A DNA stretch of 64,000 nucleotides from Apophysomyces variabilis (taxonomy: Eukaryota; Mucoromycota; Mucoromycetes; Mucorales; Mucoraceae), in NCBI GenBank assembly GCA_002749535.1, contig MZZL01000376.1:186001-250000 (forward strand), read 5' to 3'. A program made the position numbers and the translations under genes. Shown here piece after piece: positions 55,485 through 64,000 of the stretch. Position 1 is the stretch's first letter, and each line of letters opens with the position of its first letter. The notes under the pieces are model-generated. The model was not told where the DNA came from, searched no databases, and worked only from the letters and a program-made list of their open reading frames with translations.

Positions 55485-56606
55485 GAATACTCAAATGGCG
55501 GTATTTGAATATTTCACATGGCGAGAACGACGGAAGATTTGGAACAATGACAAAGACAAGCCTGCGAACAAACAGAAACAAGAGCTGAACAATGTTTATA
55601 AGGGCTGCAAGATGATATAGACGCTGTTAATGCGTAATAATGCGCCATGGAGGATATCATCACAAGAGCCAACTGTTAAGTAAACCATACTGAAACACGG
55701 CATTGATTCCCTTTTCGGTATGTCTATGAGAGTACGTTTTGCGGGATTAGAAAAGACTTGGGGAAATAGGAATTCTTGGCTCAAACGCTGATCATATCAC
55801 GTTGATCATTGCACCGAATCTTTGAAAGGGCTATACTCAGGATATACTACAATGGCTATTTCTACGAGTTCCTTTTGTTATGGTTATAAAACGCTCCTAG
55901 GATTTGCCTTGCAGCTTATGCTGCTTATGCAATATAAGCCTTACGCTATTTCAACATAACATTGACCGAAAGCCTGCAAAAAGATACCGTAGAAGTGTTA
56001 GGAAAAAAAAAAAGTTAGTGCTTTGCACTATAGCAATCTTCCTTGAAGGATTTAACTAGTAAAAATGATACCAGCAACCTACAAAAATCAAAACTCGCAG
56101 TGTATTGGAATTAAATGTCGCAATGGATGAAATTTTTTAATATCATCCTTTTTCTGCTTTGTTTGCGTCAAGCTTAGTTTATAAAATGCGCCAAGTAAAT
56201 TTGTGAGATGCGACTTTAATTCTTGGAAATAAAGTACAGTGAAAAGATCGCTCTAACGTAATTTAGCATACTACAGTATACTTACAGGTTTTCTTAAGCT
56301 ATGTAATATCTATCTATCTTTTTGTTTGATTGAAGATGACTATTCCTAACAAGCCCGAAAAAGTAAGAAGTGGATATTTCCTTGGGCATCTGTGTGTGTG
56401 TGTGTAGTTCTGCAGAAATTAGCAACAAAGCAGGATTTATTGATACGCAAATAGCAGCGCACCATCTTTTTTGGGAAGAAATTGAAATACCATACAAACA
56501 CGCAACAAGCAACAGAACAGAACAGCAAACGCACAAGCTCATATAAGAAAAGTGTAACGCAAAGCACGCATATAGATGTATGTACGCGTGCTCAAGGCAT
56601 GTTGAT
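55485..56606. other. Intergenic region, no gene seen
   Basis: About 1.1 kb without a supported gene. A TG dinucleotide run occurs at 56391-56407 and CTAT repeats near 56306-56318. Minus-strand frames at 56294-56623 are low-complexity and likely chance. Confidence 0.5.
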
Positions 56607-57256
56607 TTACAGTATGAGTGCAACTGCCACGACCATCAGGAGAGCTACCATTGCCTTTCCTACGGAAGAACGAGAGGCCGAGCCTTTTGCAAATATGCTT
56701 CCAGGTCCTTGTGGTTGGCCAACCCCACCTGTAGCCATTGGCCTAGCCGTTGTAGGTGTGATCACTGCAGCAGGCCGAACTTCGATAGGGATCGCCAGCT
56801 GGGTATTGGTAGACTTATCCATAAAAAGTACCTTGTAATTACCCGGCTTGACCGTTGCAGGGATGTTAAAGTTGATGGAATGTTCGTAATAAGTTAGGTT
56901 GCCTTCGTGCTTCACAAAGGCTTCAGTCTTTGATACGTCGGCTTTCTCTGCGATGATCAACGTTGTATTGTTGGATGCAACGGAAATGCTTGTGGGCTCT
57001 AACTCAATCTGCAGGTTCAGAGCTGCAAAAGTCATCTGTGAGAAACCGGCTTTGAGTCTTGTGTCATTCCTTTCTTACCAGAACTATCCACATCAGAAAA
57101 TAAGCGATAAGTACAAGGCAGGATTTGCCCAATCACATAGGGGCCATTGCTGACAGGGCTTGTGACGTTATAATTCCTTGTGGGGGCAGTTAACTGACCA
57201 GAGACGGTTGCAATGGCAGCTGCGGCAAGAAAAGAGAAGAATAGTGAAGCCTTCAT
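56607..57256 (-). CDS. GPI-anchored secreted protein (Kre9/Knh1-like fold possible)
   Basis: Two exons. The first begins with a signal peptide (MKASLFFSFLAAAAIATVSG) and ends at SDVDSS. The second resumes LNLQIELEPTSISVASN, contains YEHSINFNIPATVKPGNYKV and several sequons (NVT, NNT, NLT), then a Pro/Thr/Gly-rich stalk. It finishes with a GPI signal: small residues (SASRSS) followed by VGKAMVALLMVVAVALIL. The roughly 100-residue beta-rich domain with an N-PATVKPGNY block recalls the Ser/Thr-rich GPI family (PF10342), but this is inference. Likely located at the plasma membrane or cell wall. Confidence 0.85.
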
Positions 57257-57753
57257 TTACGTGCAATTAGAAAGATGTATAATTAGATGGGACAAGAGAT
57301 AAATAACAAAAAAGAACGATAGAAGGGAAAAACGACAAGGGGTCAAAGGAGTGTTGTTCTTTATATCTGGAAAAATAAAAATCTAAGGAGAGCCCTGGAT
57401 CTGCAACTGCTTTTGGAATCTGTCATCAACCATATACATGCCCAAAAAAAAAAGGAAAAAAGGGAAAAAGTGGTTTATAGTCATAAAGCAGCTACTGACA
57501 ATAAAGAATCAACTCTATTGTCGATTTTTTCTTTTTGCATAAAAAGACAAACGACTAGTAAGTGATATCTATTCACTAGCTGGAAGAGTTCTTTAAAAAT
57601 CTTTACAAAACCCTGAGTAACAAGGGAACGCCAATCATCTTCATGAGGCACCGGTCCTTTTAATGCTGGATATTGGATAGTTTCAACGACAAAGAAAAGT
57701 ATAAGTATATATTGATTATGGCATATATAAACCAGGATACAATCATAAAAGTT
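57257..57753. other. Intergenic region between the two secreted genes
   Basis: No coding exon seen; it should carry the promoter of the GPI-protein gene. AT-rich with A-runs. Confidence 0.5.
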
Positions 57754-58386
57754 TTATATGTAGAAGAAAGCACTAGCGGACAAAAACAAAGTAAGGACAA
57801 TAGGGATGTCCACGCTGTTTGCAGCGTTTCGGTCAAACGGGCCTCGGCCATTCCTTATGGGACCTGGGCCAGGTTCGGGTCCAGGACCAGGACCGAATGG
57901 ACCGCCCGGCCCTGGAGAGCCGGGAAGGCCGGGATGTCTGGGAGGGGGAGGATGTTGTGGACCGGTAGATACCGAAGCATAAGTATTGGCGGCCGCCGAG
58001 TAGGGTGCATTGCCTAAGATACTGTTATAATTATGTCGATATGTACATAAAAAAGAAAAAACAAAGGACAGGAAACTCACCGCCATTCACAGCGATCCTA
58101 TCTTTGGCGGACGGCCAGGGAGATGTAGGGGTGGGAGACTGATAATCACGATTGCCACTTGTACCACGACCACGATCAGGGTACGAAGTATCGCTTAGCT
58201 GAGACCAACGATGGTTGTCTTCATCATATTCATTTTCTTCGAAATCTTGCGCCACAGTGTATATTAAATTATTGCTTTTGGGGCAAGTAGAAATATGCAA
58301 AGTAAGTTACCTTCAGCATCTGCCAAATAATGCATGCAAGTCAGGGTAATAATAGCGAATAGGATAAGAAATCTGTTCAATCTCAT
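57754..58386 (-). CDS. Pro/Gly-rich secreted or GPI-anchored protein
   Basis: Three exons. MRLNRFLILFAIITLTCMHY begins a signal peptide ending near LADAE. The middle exon is acidic and polar (DFEENEYDEDNHRWSQLSD; YPDRGRGTSGNRDY). The last begins NAPYSAAANTYASV and holds a collagen-like Pro/Gly tract (PPPPRHPGLPGSPGPGG followed by repeated GPGP). It ends with a hydrophobic tail (VDIPIVLTLFLSASAFFYI), compatible with a GPI signal or a final span. A TATAAAAA box lies about 40 bp upstream (58427-58434, minus sense). No known domain; probably a cell-surface protein. It is next to and co-oriented with the other GPI-type gene. Confidence 0.8.
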
Positions 58387-59612
58387 GGTTTGATGATGAA
58401 TGACCGTTCAATAAAACGAATTGATCTTTTTATAAGCCAAGGCTATGAAGCCGTTCATGGCTCGGCAGCTCAAATAATAATATGATCTTTAGCCCTTATC
58501 CGTTGGATTGAAATCGCCACGATTTGATTCTCTTTAGTGAAAGGAGCAAGTAAACACAAAAAAAGTAGCGTGCTGCATAAATTTAGATTTCTAAAGGGAC
58601 AACACCCGTCTTTTCTTTTTTTTTTTTTGGTTCTGTTTCTTGCTGCAACTCCCCATTTATTTCCTTTTTTCCTTGTTGCAGTCGTCAGTTGGTCTTATTG
58701 TCAATGTTACTTGTAAATTCTGAAATAACCGATATACTCCTACGTCGGATATCCACAGCAACTAGATATGCCCCCTATTTCAGGGGTGGAGACACTTCTT
58801 GAAAGATAAACAAATTGAACAGAACACTTGCCGCTTGTCTAGTATCACTACATAAGACTCTATCTCGTATTGGATCCGGATAGATGACCATATTCATCCC
58901 TTGGGTTATGTGCATTGAAGTTGTGCAAACATAGAAATATCCTCTATGGGATTCGACAATAACATTAGAATCTTTTATCATATGCCGCATGATACTTCAA
59001 TCTTGCAGAAAAGGCTAGCTATTGTATGATGCATTTTGTTTTCAATGCGAGATTGCTTTGCTAGAATTTCAGTGCTCATAGATCCCAGAGTCTTTTCCGC
59101 CTAACTAAAGTCCGATCAAACAACCATGCAGCATAAAGTCGTTCATTCTTCATTTTAACCTTTAAGGGCTATTCTCAAATATCCATATATCATATAAGAA
59201 GAAAGCATTATGGAAAAAGATTTTTACGTAGGAACCCTTAGTTTGCCTATCTGCTAATGAGGAGCAGCTTTCAATACTGCTTTTCGTTGAGGCAAAACGA
59301 CCATCTAAGTTGCCTCTCAAGACCATCTCGATTGCTTCCTCCTCTTATACCAAGCTTCAGAAGTAGTACTTAGCAAGTTTTGCATAAGTCACCGAAATGA
59401 AGATGCTTCCTGGACAATAGAAACCTTCGATCAGCGTACGGTATCATTTCCTAATCCGAGCCGTTTACACATTGATGGCTGTGAACATTATATCTATGCT
59501 GAACAAAGTCCGAATGTAAGAACAGCAAAGAGATGCAGCTGGCAGATCTACACAAATTAAGCACGTTTACGTTTTGTCCAAATGGTACAATTTATTCTTT
59601 GATTCCGTTAAA
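58387..59612. other. Intergenic region, no gene seen
   Basis: About 1.2 kb. It contains a long T-run at 58616-58628 and only short chance frames. No RNA gene recognised. Confidence 0.5.
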
Positions 59613-60444
<832 letters not shown>

Positions 60445-62622
60445 GATGAAGAGAAAGAAAGCCTGCACTTCCTGTTTGAGGTTGCACCAGATGACGGAAC
60501 TCTAAGCGCGGCCCTTATATCATGCAAACTCCACTTTTCTTGTTCTTTTTACTGTATGCATATACAGGAAATGATAACCGCATATGGAAACAAAATGAAT
60601 AAAAACGGAATAAAGCTACGTGCTAATTGGAACAAACAGTGAGTGATCTCTAAGGTGATAAAGGCATTTACGCACCTGAATGACTTTGTACGACATTCCA
60701 TGGTCCCAGGACAGCTGGCACTGGCACTTCAGGGACCCGCTCCGCAAACTCTACCCGAAAAGCAACGGAAAGAAGAACAAAAAGGAAAAGCAATACAACA
60801 GAGTCTTCTACTCATTGTCGTAGTAAAACTGGATACCGTGTATTCTAATTGCTAACTATTGCATTTGGCAGCGATTGCGTACCTGAAAATGGTCGGGATC
60901 GCATTGAAGAATTTTCCCAACGTCGTATCCAAATGCTGAATTGAGTTTCTTTGAAACTTTGTCATTTGTTATATAAAAAGTTATGGTTTCATTTCTTTTC
61001 ATATGATAAAAAGTGGCATTTGCAGAACTGTACGGGTGCGCAAGTATATGAGACGATATTTTGTCTTCAAAGCGGAAAGAGATGACTAAGGCGTGAACTT
61101 AGCCCGATACATGCATAGCCAAAGACGCGCAATATCACAGCTTCAAAACTAGAGACCGCATATCCGCAGGTAAATGTGGCATGCTTAGAAGAAAGTTATC
61201 GCTAGGATTCCTATTTTTTGCACAGTTACGTTTCTTTACAGTTTTTTTGTTCAGCATTTCACCAGTTCACAGTGTACGATCTCACTATTTGTATGGATAA
61301 TGGACAAGGAAACATTATTGATAAAAAAAGCCGACGAACAACGTACTTATACTTCTTACAGTCCTGGAGGCCAGACAAGACTCTATTTAGTGACAAATGA
61401 TCCCAGCATGGCAGTTATTGATTTTACCAATACCACCCGTCTTCTATCATCACCGGGTGGGCAGAACATTTAACGGCACATTGGTATAGCCTTATGTCAC
61501 TAATAGCATTGTCTACAATCTAATGAGGACAGAGTGCAATCTTTCTACGGAACAAGCATAGTTGCACTGTAATAAAAGGGCTTTTCTAGTATTAAATAAG
61601 GTATGTATCCGTTAACTTTAGAGCAATTTAAAGCAAGAAGACAAAAGTAGCAACACGCGGATGGGTTCTGTTGTATGATTGGGTGAGACCAACTAAAATG
61701 AGCGCTCGGCATGGATTAAGGTCCGGCACGGAGACTGTAACTGTTTATTGATAGATTAAATAGAGAAAAAGGTGGAATAATACCCTGTAGGTCAACCGCC
61801 GATGTTCTTAAGATATGTTGCAACGCATCAACAAAGCCTGCTTCTACATGAGGACTTTCAGTAGGGTAATAGTCCGTCTAATAACCTTTAATAAGGCGTT
61901 GAACTGTAGAAGAGAAAAGAATAGGATATGTTGCTTTCTTGAACAAAAAATGGGGTACTTATACTGAGGCCGCTTCAAACGTTTAGGATAGAGAATTATA
62001 ACTGCTGAGAGGCAAAGAAGATAAAAAATGTAAATGTCTAATGATTCAAGTCTGGATCTGTAAGTAAGTTTGATATAAGCAGAAGGTCGAGAGATCCAAG
62101 TCTGATTTAAGGAGTTTTTCCTAGCAGCTCCATAACTTTCTGGTAGTTTTTATAGTTATAGGAAAAGCTAAGTAAATGAAGCTGTTACAATTGTAAAACG
62201 TCGATAACTGAAGTTGATGTTTGCTCATTCTGAAATAGTGCAGTATTTGGTTGCTTGTCTGTTCTCAAGGAAATTTGCCCATTCTAAAGTTTTGGAAGCG
62301 GTCTGTCTAAGGCGGGTTTCACTCAACTGTCGGAACCAAAGGGCTCACAGAATAACGCTGTTTTTCTTGCTTCTCGATAAGCGACAAAGAAATCGTGTAC
62401 CGAAAGGCTTCGATACTCTGTTCTGAGCCGTCGTGCACGTTATCGCTACTGACATGGCACTGTTTTTAAGTAAATATCAACACGACATCATGTCTAAGGC
62501 TTTACGGAAACAAAGTATCCTGATACTAACTATTTATTTATTTGATTATACTGGTTGGTAAGCATAAAATCGTAATGTTGGGTGCCATCGCTAGCTCTAA
62601 TATTTGTCGATGGAACTAAGCG
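60445..62622. other. Long intergenic region, no gene seen
   Basis: About 2.2 kb without a convincing gene. A frame at 60643-60855 (+) and one at 62214-62426 (+) have no recognisable family. A short match to the sequence near 2989 occurs at 61181-61200. No paired terminal repeats were found. Confidence 0.45.
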
Positions 62623-62931
62623 TCAACCTTGAGGGTGAAATGGGCGCATGTAGGTTAACAATGGAACATTGAAGTAGTAGTTGGGCACATAAAATGGGTA
62701 TGTACGACCATAGCAATTGTCTATCAGACCAGAGCCCGCCGAGTAACCGTAGCCAGTGTGGTAGGCCGCTGCCGCAGCCGATTGCGAAGCGTGCTGTCGG
62801 GGGGAATATATTGGATACCAGTTTCCGGTTTGGATTGGGATCCACGGACTATTACGACGAATAGATGGAATAGGAGTTCTTGCGGCACTGCCGGCATGAG
62901 AATAGTCAAGGTAGCTCGGGGTATTTCCCAT
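62623..62931 (-). CDS. Small Tyr/Pro-rich protein with N-myristoylation signal
   Basis: A 102-residue single-exon frame starting MGNTPSYLDYSHAGS. Gly2 with Ser at position 6 fits the MGxxxS consensus of N-myristoyltransferase. The rest is Tyr-, Ser-, Ala- and Pro-rich (SIRRNSPWIPIQTGNWY; ASQSAAAAAYHTGYGY; YPFYVPNYYFNVP) without a known domain. A TATATAAAA box lies about 50 bp upstream (62982-62990, minus sense). Codon-to-frame consistency, the TATA box and the ATG context support a real gene. Its function is unknown, perhaps a membrane-associated or prion-like disordered protein. Confidence 0.6.
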   Translation of the reverse strand: MGNTPSYLDYSHAGSAARTPIPSIRRNSPWIPIQTGNWYPIYSPRQHASQSAAAAAYHTGYGYSAGSGLIDNCYGRTYPFYVPNYYFNVPLLTYMRPFHPQG

Positions 62932-63099
62932 AATTTGTTGAAGAAAACGGATGGATAAAGACAAGAGGAATGGAGGATGAGAATTTTATATACACATATT
63001 TTTCATGGTTGATTAGACCCTGAGATCACAAGGTTCATGGACGCTAGCCATTGACAAGGAGGTCACCGACATCAAACATTAGAAAAAATCCAACAAGAT

Positions 63100-64000
63100 C
63101 TAGAATTTATTTCGCAGCCACGTTGCAACATCTGTTGCTATAGATTCATTTTCTGGATTTATCAGCCCCGGTATCTCTTGATCGATTTTTCGGATGGCAT
63201 CATCAACAGCTTGATCGGAGTAACGGCATCCTACAACGGATAGATACATGTATCAAAAATTACATTGTTTTTTCTCCATTGAATTGGATTCTTCTTACCT
63301 CGCAATGCTACCGAGATAGCAGATACGACAGTCACCTCATGTGCACCAAGTGAAGTGGTGGACAAATCAGATTCCGTAATTATCCCGTGTTTAGATCGAA
63401 TAAAGGCGTGCTGCTCACAAGAAACTGGTTGATTAAACCGAGACGGAACAGAAGCGTGAAAAAAGCAAAAAAGCAATGCATACCACATGACCCCATTCAA
63501 ATTCCTTGTCCGCAGTATTTGTAAACTCGGGTGTCTGACCGTAGATCCAGTCCCACGTCTCAAGTTCTTTCTTCGTCACTTGTACCATCTCGGGAAGTTC
63601 CCTTATACGAGTTTCATCTAAAATGATTGGCTAGAATATTGATGTAAGCCAAAAGGCGCAGAGATCACACTACCCCCCCATACCTCGACCGGTATGTCAT
63701 CGTTATAATCATGTACGAACTCTGCAAGAACAGCTTCGCAAAATTGTTGATGATCCACTGTATACGAGTATTCACGGAGATTCGTAACGGGGGATGGAAC
63801 CGAAGCGACACCTTTTGACACAATACCTGTCTACTACCAACAAGTTCACAAAAAAGCACTCACTATAGGTCGACATCCATTGGCCACTTTACATTAGTCA
63901 TGTTCTTCTTCGACAAACATCCTTTTAATATATCCGTATCGGTATCTATCAGCATAGTGCCATGATGGTATGCACGATTTCCAATAATCTTGTAGGCGCT
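63100..64000 (-). CDS. Lipoate-protein ligase / lipoyltransferase, 5' end beyond window
   Basis: The right edge cuts the gene. The visible N-proximal part is AYKIIGNRAYHHGTMLIDTD followed by TDILKGCLSKKNMTN. The next exon has KGVASVPSPVTNLREYS and the C-terminal part holds WDWIYGQTPEFTN. Later exons read VSCEQHAFIRSKHGIITESD, then CRYSDQAVDDAIRKIDQEIP, ending VATWLRNKF at 63100. YHHGTML and SVPSPVTNL are signatures of LplA/LIPT1/Aim22 enzymes, which attach lipoate to E2 and H proteins of mitochondrial dehydrogenases. The nucleotide-binding start is outside the window. Confidence 0.92.

Overview
The window looks like nuclear DNA of an early-diverging filamentous fungus, most likely a Mucorales or other Mucoromycota species. 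The evidence is AT-rich intergenic DNA, protein genes cut by many short (about 45-80 nt) GT-AG introns, tightly packed housekeeping genes, and decayed transposon families. I cannot name the species. It opens with 134 unknown bases and ends inside a lipoate ligase gene.

The left part (about 1-14,900) is repeat-rich and gene-poor. It holds a multi-exon gene with two C2H2 fingers and a possible PD-(D/E)XK motif, an unidentified minus-strand gene fragment, a 1.6-kb minisatellite of 21-bp units, a cluster of short GGTGGAAAG-like motifs, a CACTA-like element with 33-bp terminal inverted repeats, two opposed copies of an 89-bp repeat about 4.4 kb apart, a small secreted-protein gene, and a frameshifted Helitron Rep relic.

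From about 14,900 to 28,600 lie metabolic and transport genes: a BEM46-type alpha/beta hydrolase, an ACSS3-like acyl-CoA synthetase, GTP cyclohydrolase I, an unknown basic protein, an M20 peptidase of the PM20D2 type, an MFS transporter and a glutathione S-transferase. From 28,600 to 36,300 genes are sparse: the complex I LYR subunit NDUFA6/NB4M, a broken transposase-exonuclease gene, and several short uncertain ORFs.

From about 36,350 to 64,000 genes are dense. They are a GDT1/TMEM165 cation transporter, a two-span membrane protein, a Kelch membrane protein, a Gis2/CNBP zinc-knuckle protein, oligopeptidase B, a coiled-coil membrane protein, the Hsp90 co-chaperone Cns1/TTC4, a mitochondrial-type phospholipid scramblase, Mago nashi, pseudouridine-5'-phosphate glycosidase, sorting nexin Snx4, two secreted/GPI-type proteins, UMP/CMP kinase, a small N-myristoylation candidate and lipoate-protein ligase. 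Pairs such as TTC4/scramblase and Mago/PsuG are divergent across less than 180 bp and probably share promoters.

Exon structures were built by hand from splice sites, reading frame and remembered family patterns. Several reconstruct to an exact multiple of three with family-like length (ACSS3-like, GTP cyclohydrolase I, GDT1, Mago, NDUFA6, BEM46). No search was run. The least explained parts are the minisatellite, the nested inverted-repeat region at 9.8-14.4 kb, and the zinc-finger gene at the left end.
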